DNA of 64,000 nt from Martinezella tropici. GTDB lineage: Bacteria; Pseudomonadota; Alphaproteobacteria; Rhizobiales; Rhizobiaceae. Under the pieces are notes generated by a model. It was not told the origin of the DNA, did no database searches, and saw nothing but the letters and a program-made list of their open reading frames with translations. A program made the translations under genes and the position numbers. Shown one piece after another: positions 23,008 to 32,267 of the stretch (positions are counted from its first letter, which is position 1; every line of letters starts with the position of its first letter). The DNA lies in assembly GCF_003287875.1 (NCBI RefSeq), contig NZ_QMKK01000022.1, forward strand, positions 310,001 to 374,000, read 5' to 3'.

Positions 23008-23838
23008 TTAGCGCATCTGGCTCATGATGATGCGATCAAACATCCGATCACCGAGCCATTTGCGGATCGCAATCATCGGTTTGGCATATTTGCCGGCGAC
23101 ATAGCGCGTCCGCGGCCTTCTCGCATGCACGGCAGCCGAGACGACATCCGCGATCACTTTCGAATCCGTGCCGCGCCCATGGCCATAGGTCGCCCTCGTG
23201 GTCTTGGCGACGGCTTGCGAGACCTTGGCATAGGGACCTGCCCCGGAGCGCTTCACAAGGCCGTCGGCGACCACATCGCCAAATCCTGTCTCGATCAGGC
23301 CTGGTTCGATGACAACGACATCGATGCCGAACGGGGCCAGTTCCAGCCGCAGGCTATCCGACCAGCCCTCGAGCGCATGCTTAGTGGCATGGTACCACGC
23401 ACCGAGCAACGTATAGATCTTGCCGCCCATCGAGGTGATGTTGACGATGGTGCCCGCTCCCTTCTGGCGCATCGCCGGTAGCAGAAGCTGGGTCAGGCGA
23501 GCCGGGCCGAAGACATTGACTTCGAACTGATATCTCGCCTCGTCCATGGCGATGTCTTCGACTGGTCCATACAGTCCGAAGCCTGCATTGTTGACAAGGA
23601 CATCGACGCCGCCGCTTTCTGCGAGAATGATCCCAACGGCCGCCTTGATCTCGTCGTCGTCCGACACGTCCATCTGCAGGGCACGAGCACCAAGGCGTTC
23701 GAGATCCAGCATCTTGTCGATGCTGCGCGCCGCTACATAGACCCTGAAGCCATCGCTGATGAGGCGCTTGGCGATTTCCTTGCCCATGCCGGAGGATGCG
23801 CCGGTCACCAGCGCTGTTTTCTTGCGTGTATTGCTCAT
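23008..23838 (-). CDS. short-chain dehydrogenase/reductase
   Basis: The 276-residue SDR-family oxidoreductase starts at the ATG at 23838 (AGAGAGG six bases upstream). The Rossmann motif TGASSGMGKEIA (12-23) binds NAD(P). NNAGFG (~86), the catalytic Tyr/Lys in YHATKHALEG (~155) and the preceding catalytic Ser in NITSMGG are present. The substrate cannot be told from sequence. The neighbouring AraC-type regulator suggests an inducible role in metabolism of a small alcohol, ketone or lipid. Confidence 0.88.
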   Translation of the reverse strand: MSNTRKKTALVTGASSGMGKEIAKRLISDGFRVYVAARSIDKMLDLERLGARALQMDVSDDDEIKAAVGIILAESGGVDVLVNNAGFGLYGPVEDIAMDEARYQFEVNVFGPARLTQLLLPAMRQKGAGTIVNITSMGGKIYTLLGAWYHATKHALEGWSDSLRLELAPFGIDVVVIEPGLIETGFGDVVADGLVKRSGAGPYAKVSQAVAKTTRATYGHGRGTDSKVIADVVSAAVHARRPRTRYVAGKYAKPMIAIRKWLGDRMFDRIIMSQMR

Positions 23839-24327
23839 ATCTGCCTCTCTGTTCGCAAGATCACAAATAGAAGCTCGCTGGCGGCAGATCATTGGCGGAA
23901 CATGCCATCACTGTTGCGGATTACGCCAATCGTCAAATGGACGCAAAAGGAACAAGCAGCCGCCGTTCCAAGCTCATCACTGAAAGCCCAAGCGGGCCAA
24001 CCCTATTGCGGCCGAAACATGTAATTCAGTGATCGGGCTGCCTGAATGGGTGGACAAAGGCCGACGGAATCGTCAACCGATAGGCCAACCACATGAAGGC
24101 CTCCGAATTCATCGCAGTAGGCCCTCGCATCCCAAATGCCCGATTTCGGTCACGAAACCGGCGGGAAATCATCCATTTTCATTGGAAGTGTTGCAGCCAG
24201 CAACATTCGGTCCGCCGTGCCCTCCCAATCATTCTGCGTGAGTGTCCGGCCTTTCGACTCATTCCCTATCGCTCCATCGGCCCGCAAGGTCCCGGGCAAT
24301 GGCATTTCAGTCGCGCGAGGCACCGCT
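23839..24327. other. divergent intergenic region
   Basis: No gene is accepted. A plus-strand frame is open from an ATG at 24136 into the acyltransferase, but its first 64 codons look non-coding and are treated here as leader. Promoters for the SDR gene (leftward) and the acyltransferase (rightward) must lie here; none matches consensus strongly. Confidence 0.5.
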
Positions 24328-25317
24328 TTGAAAACCGGCAGCGATATCACGAGCATTCAATATCTGCGGGCCATCGCCGCAATTTCCGTTCTTTGCTTCC
24401 ATGTCTGCGAAACATACGGCCTGGACTTCAAGAGTGGTGCGGCGGGTGTCGATATATTCTTCGTCATCAGCGGCTTCATCATGTGGGTCACGACCGACGG
24501 ACGATCGCTCGGTCCGCAGGAATTCATGTGGCGCCGGCTCATGAGGATCGTGCCGCTCTACTGGATTGCGACGGCGGCAACCTTCATCATCGCCGTGCTG
24601 AAGCCGCAATTCTTCTTCGACACGAATTCAAGCATGGAGAACTTGATCGGCTCGCTGTTCTTCGTGCCCCTGATGAAGGACGAAGCGCTGCACCCCGTCG
24701 TCGAGCAGGGATGGACCTTGTCCTACGAGATGTTCTTCTATCTCATCTTTTCGATTGCACTGCTTCTGCCGGAATTCAGGCGGCTATGGCTCCTGATGGC
24801 AGCCTTCGTGACCATCGTGATTGCGCACTACCTGCTGCCTCTCGGCTACTTCAGTGTTTTCACACAACCGGTCATTCTGGAATTTGCTGCCGGCATCATC
24901 ATCGGGCACCTGTGGAAACAGGGCTTTCGGCTGCCTTTTTCCGCCGCTATCGGCTTGATGATCGTCGCAGTCGCGTTGCTTGTGGCGAGTGACCCGCTGA
25001 TCCACTTGGAACGGGCTATCCGCTGGGGCATACCAGCGATGTTGCTGTTGTCAGGCGCTGTTTTCGCGGAACGGGAACGTGGCGTGCCGCAGCTGGCATT
25101 CCTGCATTTCCTGGGAGATGCCTCCTATTCCATTTACGTTTGGCATGTGCTGATGGGTGTCCTGGCAACGGCGCTGCTGTTGCGTATCGGGGTGCCGCAC
25201 GGCACGCAGCCCGTGTTCATTGCATTGGGTTCGCTCGCCTTCACGATCGTTTGCTACCTGTTCATAGAACGGCCGATCCTCCGGAAAACGCGATCCGCAC
25301 GCCCGCGGCCGGCATAG
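24328..25317 (+). CDS. acyltransferase 3 family protein (ExoZ/OafA-like)
   Basis: This is a multi-spanning inner-membrane enzyme of the type that O-acetylates surface polysaccharides (ExoZ acetylates succinoglycan). It has the family's opening SIQYLRAIAAISVLCFHV, the GVDIFFVISGFIM motif (~45), WRRLMRIVPLYW (~70) and WTLSYEMFFY (~130), with about ten hydrophobic helices. The TTG at 24328 behind GAGG gives 329 residues, the usual length. The ATG at 24136 would add 64 unlikely residues. Which polysaccharide it modifies is unknown. Confidence 0.82.
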   Translation: MKTGSDITSIQYLRAIAAISVLCFHVCETYGLDFKSGAAGVDIFFVISGFIMWVTTDGRSLGPQEFMWRRLMRIVPLYWIATAATFIIAVLKPQFFFDTNSSMENLIGSLFFVPLMKDEALHPVVEQGWTLSYEMFFYLIFSIALLLPEFRRLWLLMAAFVTIVIAHYLLPLGYFSVFTQPVILEFAAGIIIGHLWKQGFRLPFSAAIGLMIVAVALLVASDPLIHLERAIRWGIPAMLLLSGAVFAERERGVPQLAFLHFLGDASYSIYVWHVLMGVLATALLLRIGVPHGTQPVFIALGSLAFTIVCYLFIERPILRKTRSARPRPA

Positions 25318-25360
25318 CGCGGCTGACGCATAAGGGACGAGGTCGCTCGCTCGAAGAATG

Positions 25361-26515
25361 CTACCGCTGCGCTCCTGGCGCATTAGACGTTCCCGCGACG
25401 ACCGGACAGGATTGTGGAATTGGTCGATCGAACAAGACCGAAATACTGCAATCGGATGTGAACATCGCCTCGTCGTCATGCCCAACGCCGGGTACCTCGA
25501 CGACCTTCTGATCGAGTTCGGACGGATGCCGCTTTTTCATATAGTCGAAGTAGGTCAGCCCGCGTGCAAGCCGGTATGGTCCTTGCGCCATTGCCCCGCA
25601 GGAGCGATCGATGAGATGGGTGTAGGGGTTCGTGTCCGTCTCCCCCAGCAAGTAAACGACATTACGCGCGGCATATCTCGTTTCGAGCAGCTTGGGGTCC
25701 TGCGAGGATACGTATGATGGTGCGCGCCCTAGCCCGTAACGCCATTGCGTTGCCTTCGGGCATGAGGCCAATCCCGCCTGCTGATCCGGCAACGCCGGTC
25801 GCTCATTGTCGAAATAGAGGTAACTCGACGGATTGGCGACAAGGTAGCGGACGGAGATGCCGGCACTCGCCAGGCTTTCCGCTTCGCGCCCGACCACCGC
25901 ATAGCGCTGGACCAATTGCGCTCCCGCCGAGTGCCCCATCACGACGATAGTCTTCAGCGATGGATACAGGCGACGATCACTGAAATGCCCAAGCAAGGCA
26001 TCGAGCGCGGCGAAGGAACTGATCGGCGCCGGCTGGCGCGCGGCTTCTCCGCCCTTCCACCCGTTTTGCGTCCAGGCCAGGGTCTGCGCGGACAGCGAGA
26101 ACGCCTTGACATCCGGCCTGATCAGGAACTGCGGCGCGACAACCATCGTCCCCTTCGCCACATCGCCCGCCTTCGCCAGCAGCTTCTCCCCGGTCGCATA
26201 ATAGGCATCGGCGTTTCTAAGCGTACCGTGGATCACGACCAGCACCGTCGTCACCTCGGGTGCAGCCGTGTCGATCGCATGATCGGCGTAGACGGGCAGC
26301 TCCCCCTTCCCGTCCGGCGTGTCGATGAACACGCGCTGGTCCGCGATCTGCTTGACCGGTTGATGGAGCTTTGCATGGCGGGAGATTGCGTTTGCAGACC
26401 ACGCTTCGGATGATCCGGTGGTGGCGATCAGCATCACACCAAGCAATAGAATTGCGATCTCTCGTGAGATACTCATAGGCAAGTTTTGCTGAAAGCGGAC
26501 GGAAAACGCGGGCAT
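25361..26515 (-). CDS. exported alpha/beta-hydrolase
   Basis: The protein has 384 residues from the ATG at 26515 (GAGGA upstream). An N-terminal hydrophobic export signal (SREIAILLLGVMLIATTG) ends near EAWSA. The mature part has the oxyanion strand VLVVIHGTLRNADAYY and the nucleophile elbow GHSAGA (~205) of a serine hydrolase. A candidate catalytic His lies in VEVPGVGHDDEAM near the end. The substrate is unknown. It is convergent with the acyltransferase, with only a 43-bp gap. Confidence 0.75.
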   Translation of the reverse strand: MPAFSVRFQQNLPMSISREIAILLLGVMLIATTGSSEAWSANAISRHAKLHQPVKQIADQRVFIDTPDGKGELPVYADHAIDTAAPEVTTVLVVIHGTLRNADAYYATGEKLLAKAGDVAKGTMVVAPQFLIRPDVKAFSLSAQTLAWTQNGWKGGEAARQPAPISSFAALDALLGHFSDRRLYPSLKTIVVMGHSAGAQLVQRYAVVGREAESLASAGISVRYLVANPSSYLYFDNERPALPDQQAGLASCPKATQWRYGLGRAPSYVSSQDPKLLETRYAARNVVYLLGETDTNPYTHLIDRSCGAMAQGPYRLARGLTYFDYMKKRHPSELDQKVVEVPGVGHDDEAMFTSDCSISVLFDRPIPQSCPVVAGTSNAPGAQR

Positions 26516-26771
26516 GGCTGAATTCCTCGTTTCTGTTTGAGGAGCCAGCAATTCGCCAGATATAATCAAGCGCCAGCTGATCTTTCACGGTCCCGTCTGG
26601 ATAAACGTCACAACAGACTGGAATCCGTCGCATCGCTGAGAAATTTCATATCCATTGCGTTGAGCCAGCTGTAAGAACATGCCGCCGGCAGCGACAATTT
26701 TCATTGCACAGAAACCTTCCCGGTATTGCCATCGGGCGTCGGCACTCCCCCCGTTTCGACGACACATCAAC

Positions 26772-27536
26772 CTATGCGAACGAAAGAACGCTGTGATCGC
26801 CGACCGTCGCGTAACGCCAGCGTCCAGAGTGAATCTCATTCGGCAAAGTCCGATCCAAGAAGCTGCGCAATCTGGTCAGTGTCTCCGGCTGTTCGGAAAA
26901 AGTGGTCAGAAAAAGCTTGTTCTGAAAGATCAGAAACGGCGCCAGCCGCCGATTGGCAATCTGCATATATCGATAGAATCCCTCAGTCACTGTCGGCCAA
27001 TGCACACCGAGAAAATCGTCGAGCAATATGATGCCGCCGGGAACGAGCAACTCCTGGGCGATCTCCATGTCATTCATGACGTGTGCGACTGTATGGCCTC
27101 CATCGACGGACATCAGGCGCACCCCGGTCACACCCAGTCGCTCACGCGCAGTCGCCGGCGTCAACGACATGCTGTCGGCCGAGATCGCCGTTACACGGGA
27201 GATATAGTCGGGGAAAAGCTCCTGCAGGTGCTGATTGAATATGGCCAGCGATCCCTTACCGCTGCGATCGAGATTCTTCTGCTGATCCTCGAACAGATCA
27301 ACCGCAATACAACGTTCGTTGTCCCGTGATGCGGCAGAGAGCAGGAAGAACAGTTTGCCGTGATGGACGCCAATCTCCAGGATGTCGCCTTCTATCTTGC
27401 GTGTATCGTGCAGCTCGCGAACAAATTTCAGGATGTGCGGGATTCTGTCACCAACCCATCCCTGAACTTCACTCCATGAGCGCCTTAGAGCCGCATCCAG
27501 GACATCGACCTCGCTTGCTTCCGCAACCATTTGCAT
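26772..27536 (-). CDS. class I SAM-dependent methyltransferase
   Basis: The product has 254 residues from the ATG at 27536 (AGGGGG six bases upstream); an ATG at 27596 is a possible alternative. The motif GDILEIGVHHGKLFFLLS (~50) is the SAM-binding glycine loop. AVDLFEDQQKN gives the acidic residue that binds the ribose, and GIILLDDFLGVHWP is the usual motif after strand 4. The layout is that of the Methyltransf_24 group, often acting on sugars or small molecules in polysaccharide or secondary metabolism. Its target is unknown. Confidence 0.75.
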   Translation of the reverse strand: MQMVAEASEVDVLDAALRRSWSEVQGWVGDRIPHILKFVRELHDTRKIEGDILEIGVHHGKLFFLLSAASRDNERCIAVDLFEDQQKNLDRSGKGSLAIFNQHLQELFPDYISRVTAISADSMSLTPATARERLGVTGVRLMSVDGGHTVAHVMNDMEIAQELLVPGGIILLDDFLGVHWPTVTEGFYRYMQIANRRLAPFLIFQNKLFLTTFSEQPETLTRLRSFLDRTLPNEIHSGRWRYATVGDHSVLSFA

Positions 27537-27862
27537 ATGTGCCCCCTTATCGCACCCGAACTGCAGACCAACTGGTGCCTCGATAAAGGCGCCCATCGTT
27601 CGGTTTCCCCGCATCCCGCCTCCAACCAGACACGACACCGGCGGGCACAATATCCGCATGGCTCAACGGGGACGCCAGCCTGAAACCGCCCGATCTGTAC
27701 GAATTGGGGCGCTCGCAACATATCTTCGAAAGAAGTGCGGCTGCTCTGAATCCATCGGTCCGGCAGCAAAACCATGGAGCTTGCGCCAAGTGCCAAAAGC
27801 TGCGAGAGAGCGCACGACCCTTGGCATAAGGCGCCAAAACTTTCTTCGGGCCTCGCGTAATC

Positions 27863-29485
27863 ATGATTCGTATCGAGAATATCAGCAAGCAGAACAGTCA
27901 TCGCATCCTCTTCATCGAGGCGTCCGCTGCGCTCAACAGGGGCGAGAGCGTCGGTCTTGTGGGGCCGAACGGCGCCGGCAAGACGACGCTTTTCCGGATG
28001 ATCACGGGGCAGGAGCAACCCGATGAGGGGCAGGTTTCGGTCGATAAGGGCGTTACCATCGGCTACTTCAATCAGGATGTCGGCGAGATGGAGGGGCGCA
28101 GTGCCGTGGCGGAAGTCATGGAGGGCGCCGGTCCCGTCAGCGCCGTTGCCGCGGAACTTCGCGAACTCGAAGCAGCGATGAGCGATCCGGGCCAGGCGGA
28201 CAGGATGGATGAGATCATCGAGCGCTATGGCGAGGCGCAGGCGCGCTATGAAGAGCTCGACGGCTACGCTCTTGAGGGCCGCGCCCGCGAAGTGCTGGCG
28301 GGTCTGAGTTTCAGCCAGGAAATGATGGACGGCGATGTCGGCGCGCTGTCTGGCGGCTGGAAGATGCGTGTGGCGCTCGCCCGCATCCTCTTGATGCGCC
28401 CCGACGTCATGCTGCTCGACGAGTCGAGCAACCATCTCGATCTCGAAAGCCTGATCTGGCTCGAATCCTTCCTGAAGGGCTACGAGGGCGCACTCCTGAT
28501 GACCTCGCACGACCGCGAGTTCATGAACCGCATCGTCAGCAAGATCATCGAAATCGATGCCGGCAGCCTGACCAGCTATTCGGGCGACTACGAGTTCTAC
28601 GAGCAGCAGCGTGCCCAGAACGAGAAACAGCAGCAGGCGCAGTTCGAGCGCCAGCAGGCGATGCTTGCCAAGGAAATCAAGTTTATCGAGCGCTTCAAGG
28701 CACGCGCCTCGCATGCTTCGCAGGTGCAGAGCCGCGTGAAGAAGCTGGAAAAGATCGATCGCGTCGAGCCGCCGAAGCGCCGCCAGACGGTCGCCTTCGA
28801 ATTCCAGCCGGCGCCGCGCTCGGGCGAAGACGTGGCCGTATTGAAGAACGTCCACAAGAAGTATGGCAGCCGCACCATCTATGAAGGGCTGGATTTCATG
28901 GTGCGGCGCCGTGAGCGCTGGTGCATCATGGGCATCAACGGCGCCGGTAAATCCACACTCCTGAAGCTGGTTGCCGGCTCGGCGCAGCCGGATGAAGGCA
29001 GCGTTGCACTCGGCGCCAGTGTGAAAATGGGATATTTTGCCCAGCACGCCATGGATCTGCTCGATGGAGAGCGCACCGTATTCCAGCAGCTCGAACATGA
29101 GTTTCCGCAGGCCGGTCAGGGCTCGCTACGCGCGCTCGCCGGCTGCTTCGGCTTTTCCGGCGACGACGTGGAAAAGAAATGCCGCGTGCTGTCGGGCGGC
29201 GAGAAGGCTCGGCTCGTCATGGCGATCATGCTCTTCGATCCGCCGAACCTGCTGGTGCTGGACGAGCCGACCAACCATCTCGATCTCGACACCAAGGAAA
29301 TGCTGATCGAGGCGCTGTCGCAATATGAGGGCACGATGCTCTTCGTCTCGCACGACCGACATTTCCTGGCCGCACTTTCCAACCGCGTTCTGGAACTGAC
29401 GCCGGAAGGCATCCACCAATATACCGGCGGCTACACGGAATATGTGGAGCGCACCGGGTATGAAGCGCCGGGATTGCGGAGCTGA
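27863..29485 (+). CDS. ABC-F family ATPase (YbiT-like)
   Basis: This is a 540-residue cytoplasmic protein with two nucleotide-binding domains and no membrane part. Domain 1 has Walker A GPNGAGKTT (~34), signature LSGGWKMRVA and Walker B VMLLDESSNHLD. A charged linker follows (QNEKQQQAQFERQQAML). Domain 2 has Walker A GINGAGKST (~355), LSGGEKARL and VLDEPTNHLD. ABC-F proteins bind the ribosomal E site and help stalled or antibiotic-blocked ribosomes. The first domain carries SS in place of the usual PT after DE. Confidence 0.9.
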   Translation: MIRIENISKQNSHRILFIEASAALNRGESVGLVGPNGAGKTTLFRMITGQEQPDEGQVSVDKGVTIGYFNQDVGEMEGRSAVAEVMEGAGPVSAVAAELRELEAAMSDPGQADRMDEIIERYGEAQARYEELDGYALEGRAREVLAGLSFSQEMMDGDVGALSGGWKMRVALARILLMRPDVMLLDESSNHLDLESLIWLESFLKGYEGALLMTSHDREFMNRIVSKIIEIDAGSLTSYSGDYEFYEQQRAQNEKQQQAQFERQQAMLAKEIKFIERFKARASHASQVQSRVKKLEKIDRVEPPKRRQTVAFEFQPAPRSGEDVAVLKNVHKKYGSRTIYEGLDFMVRRRERWCIMGINGAGKSTLLKLVAGSAQPDEGSVALGASVKMGYFAQHAMDLLDGERTVFQQLEHEFPQAGQGSLRALAGCFGFSGDDVEKKCRVLSGGEKARLVMAIMLFDPPNLLVLDEPTNHLDLDTKEMLIEALSQYEGTMLFVSHDRHFLAALSNRVLELTPEGIHQYTGGYTEYVERTGYEAPGLRS

Positions 29486-29503
29486 TGGTCATGCCGCTCC
29501 GCG

Positions 29504-30526
29504 CTATTGTGTGTTGGTGGAGGGCGCAGCACCGGCATTGATCACGGCAACGGGCGCCGCCCTGCCCCGTACGCGGATTTCGATGCGGCGGCGCGCTTCG
29601 ACGGCGCCACGCTGGCCCGAGGTGACGGTGTCGCCGGGCAGGATCAGCTGCGCGGCAGACATCGGCAGGATCGTGGCATCTTTCAGCTTGGGATTGGCCT
29701 TGAGCACATTGGCAACGGCAATGGCGCGGGCAAGGCCAAGCCCGGCATTGTCGGCAGGTAGCAATGCCGATACTGGCAGCTTGCCGTCCATCGCGCCGAT
29801 GATCGTATCATCGAGATTGGATTTTTCCCGCGCCAGCGGCTGTTCGTCCGTATGGCCGATCACCTCGACGATATTGGCGCCGTAGAGGCTCAGATTGCTG
29901 GCGATTTCATCCGTGATCGTCGTGCTGAGCAACTGGGCGAAAGTTCCGGTAAGCTCGGCGCTTCCCGACTGGAAATAGTTCTTCTTGGCATCGTCAAGAT
30001 TGATGATAGGCGGCCAGTCGTGCATGCCCTTCCCGCCTCCGTTTCCAGCCAGAAGCTTGTTGATCTCATCGGGCGCCGCCTTTAGCGAGACGTCATGTTC
30101 TTTCAGAACGGCGGCTACCTTGGAAAGCGATTGCAGATCGGCCATCGTCGCGCCCTGGTCCGCCATGCTGTCGAGTGCCTCTTTCGCCAGCACCAGCTCT
30201 CGCCATTGCTTGTCCACCACGGCCTTGTCGGCAGCGGAGAGATCGCCGGAGACGACCTTGGACTGGAGAAGCACGATCTCGGCCGCCTGCTCGGCGCGTT
30301 TCTTCTCCAGCAAGGTCACCTGCTGTTCAGCCTTTTCAAGCTTGCGCTCGACCTCATAGCGCTTGTTTCTCTCCGACGAAATCAAGGCGGCGGCCACGAG
30401 CAACAGGCAGAAAACCAGAAGCAGCATGGATTCGGCCATCGTCAGGCCAAGGATCAGGCCACGATTGTAGCCCTTGTGCTCCAGTTTCGGCGTGCTGTCC
30501 GGGCCTCCTGCTACCATAGATGCCAC
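29504..30526 (-). CDS. MotB/OmpA-like membrane protein
   Basis: The 340-residue protein has one N-terminal membrane helix (LGLTMAESMLLLVFCLLLVA) with an acidic residue, Glu32, where MotB has its proton-carrying Asp. A long coiled coil follows (YEVERKLEKAEQQVTLLEKK), then a C-terminal OmpA/MotB peptidoglycan-binding domain with VEVIGHTDEQP. Its start overlaps the end of the MotA/ExbB-like gene by 16 bp. It is the last gene of a four-gene operon. The pairing indicates a proton-driven complex anchored to the cell wall. Confidence 0.8.
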   Translation of the reverse strand: MASMVAGGPDSTPKLEHKGYNRGLILGLTMAESMLLLVFCLLLVAAALISSERNKRYEVERKLEKAEQQVTLLEKKRAEQAAEIVLLQSKVVSGDLSAADKAVVDKQWRELVLAKEALDSMADQGATMADLQSLSKVAAVLKEHDVSLKAAPDEINKLLAGNGGGKGMHDWPPIINLDDAKKNYFQSGSAELTGTFAQLLSTTITDEIASNLSLYGANIVEVIGHTDEQPLAREKSNLDDTIIGAMDGKLPVSALLPADNAGLGLARAIAVANVLKANPKLKDATILPMSAAQLILPGDTVTSGQRGAVEARRRIEIRVRGRAAPVAVINAGAAPSTNTQ

Positions 30527-31449
30527 CAGCGTTTTCGCGGCACGGCCTCGGGCTCCGCAGCGATGTCGCCATCGGCCATTGGTTTCGGCAGTGGTGCCTG
30601 CCCCATCGCTTCGGCCACGCGACCGAGCGCGAGCTCGATATTGCGCAGCGGCTGCAACTGCGCCTCCGACATCTCCTTGATGGCGGTAATCGCCGGCGCC
30701 AACTCGGCGCGCACGACATCCTCCGGCGCGCGGATCTCATCCAGCTTCTTGCCGACATTTTCGACGGCGGTGCCGAAGGTCCCGATGATCTCGGACAGCT
30801 GCGAGGTCGTCGCCGTCAGCTGTGCGGCCGCGTCGTTGATTGGCGTCACCGCCTGCTTTGCCAGCATTTCCAGGATCTTGTTGATCTCCTGACCGTTGCG
30901 TTCGGCCTGCCGTGCGATCTCCTCGAACCCTTCCGACAGCATCTGGTTGCTGACGCGCCGGTAGTGTGAGAATTCGCGCGAGGAGGAGTCGAGTTCAGTG
31001 CGCACGCGCCGCGTCATCTCGGCAAGCTCGTGGCGGACGCTGCGCTCGATATCGATCGGGTCGCGCCGCATCTGGTTGAAGAGGATGCGCAGCGTCACGC
31101 CGGCAATGGTCGAGGTGACGGCGATGCCGAAGTTGCGGACGATGGTCTCGATCGATGTTTCACCGGCGAAGAGATAGAGCGATACGCCGAGGCTCGATAG
31201 CGTGAAGAGAAAACCCATGTAATAGAGGTTGTCGCCCGCCTGCTCGTTGTGCAGCCGGAATCCGGCAACGGCCAGCGATACGATGAAGTAGATCCCCATC
31301 AACACCAGCGGCACACCCGTCACGATGGGCAGTGACCAGCCCATGAGCTTCGACGACCAGATGAAGATCATGCCGCCGATGGTGATGGAGGCGAACAGCA
31401 CCATCGGCCCATAATCCCGGATGAGATATCTGGCGTCGGTATTGGCCAT
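30511..31449 (-). CDS. MotA/TolQ/ExbB-like membrane protein
   Basis: The 312-residue protein has four hydrophobic segments in its first 150 residues (MVLFASITIGGMIF, LPIVTGVPLVLMGIYFIV, LYYMGFLFTLSSLGVSLYLF and FGIAVTSTIAGVTLRIL). The last resembles the conserved G-xx-x-T-x-x-G helix of proton-channel proteins. A long cytoplasmic helical tail follows (150-290), ending RKRWWHLW. It lies between a periplasmic protein gene and the MotB-like gene. Together these suggest a stator-like motor unit distinct from flagellar MotAB and from TolQR. Confidence 0.7.
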   Translation of the reverse strand: MANTDARYLIRDYGPMVLFASITIGGMIFIWSSKLMGWSLPIVTGVPLVLMGIYFIVSLAVAGFRLHNEQAGDNLYYMGFLFTLSSLGVSLYLFAGETSIETIVRNFGIAVTSTIAGVTLRILFNQMRRDPIDIERSVRHELAEMTRRVRTELDSSSREFSHYRRVSNQMLSEGFEEIARQAERNGQEINKILEMLAKQAVTPINDAAAQLTATTSQLSEIIGTFGTAVENVGKKLDEIRAPEDVVRAELAPAITAIKEMSEAQLQPLRNIELALGRVAEAMGQAPLPKPMADGDIAAEPEAVPRKRWWHLW

Positions 31450-32267
31450 CAGCGTATCCCCTCCAACCGCACGAAGCCGCCGAAATCACCGTTGCTGTTC
31501 TTGATCCATTGCGCCCAGAAATTCGCAAGATCCTCCATGCTGAACTTCATGTTGGGCCTTTGAAAGGCAAGGATCTTGACCGTGGCGCCATTCAATGAGG
31601 TGCGAAACTGGTCGTTTGCCGGGCTGTGCTGGTATTTCTGATAGGAGACGCCGTCCCGGTAGTTCGAGAAGGCGGCCGTGTGCTCGATCATGTCGGAGGC
31701 GATGTAGAGGCGCTTCGGCAAGCCGACCGGTGCATTGGCAAAGACCTCGAGATTGATCTTCTGGATGGCTGCCATGATCGGCGACAGCCTGCCGGACTCG
31801 CCCGCGGTCAGCTTGCCGGCGATATCGGCGAGCGGCTTCTGGAAACCCTTTTCCCATCGCGCCTGCGCCAGGCGCGGATTGCTGGTCCATTCGTCGACGC
31901 TCGCGCCGCTTCCGGGGTTGCAGCCGTGGAAGGTCTGGATCAGTTCACCCTCCTTCTCGGTGAGCGCATAGATATCGATCGCGCCGCCGATCGGCACATC
32001 CGCAACGATCTTCTGGAACTGGTTGCGCAGATCGAGCGCCGTTGTGTCCGATATCGGATCGGTGACATCGAGCAGAATGGCGGTTTCCGCCTTCGGGCCG
32101 TCCACAGGGCAGAGCGACGCCTGATCGATGGCGACATTGCCGCTCGCCTTGTAGCGCAGCCAGCCATAGGCCCCGACGATCCCGAGGGACAGGACGGCGA
32201 GACAAACCGTTGCGATGATGAGACCGGCGGATCCGCCGCGCCGGCTACGCCGCTTGCGTCGAGCCAA
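31449..32267 (-). CDS. membrane-anchored periplasmic protein, VWA-like
   Basis: A TTG at 32267 with GGAGAG upstream gives 272 residues beginning MARRKRRSRRGGSAG, followed by a single membrane helix (LIIATVCLAVLSLGIVGAYG). The frame is open to 32372 but overlaps the previous gene there. The outer domain reads ETAILLDVTDPIS, then alternating strands and helices (PKRLYIASDMIEHTAAFSN) like a von Willebrand A fold with an incomplete metal site. It overlaps the MotA-like gene by one base, so the two are coupled. Its role may be to sense or hold something in the periplasm; inferred. Confidence 0.65.
   Translation of the reverse strand: MARRKRRSRRGGSAGLIIATVCLAVLSLGIVGAYGWLRYKASGNVAIDQASLCPVDGPKAETAILLDVTDPISDTTALDLRNQFQKIVADVPIGGAIDIYALTEKEGELIQTFHGCNPGSGASVDEWTSNPRLAQARWEKGFQKPLADIAGKLTAGESGRLSPIMAAIQKINLEVFANAPVGLPKRLYIASDMIEHTAAFSNYRDGVSYQKYQHSPANDQFRTSLNGATVKILAFQRPNMKFSMEDLANFWAQWIKNSNGDFGGFVRLEGIR

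Noticed and set aside
24136..24327. ATG at 24136 as the start of the acyltransferase
   Set aside because: It adds 64 residues without the family's features; the TTG at 24328 gives the standard N-terminus and has GAGG upstream.
26585..26704. A 39-codon minus-strand ORF (MKIVAAGGMFLQLAQRNGYE) behind GGAAGG between the hydrolase and the methyltransferase
   Set aside because: Too short and without recognisable similarity; it could be a real small protein, but the sequence alone does not show it.
27485..29098. A 537-codon minus-strand frame opposite the ABC-F gene
   Set aside because: It is an antisense shadow of a protein with complete ABC motifs; composition is typical of a shadow.
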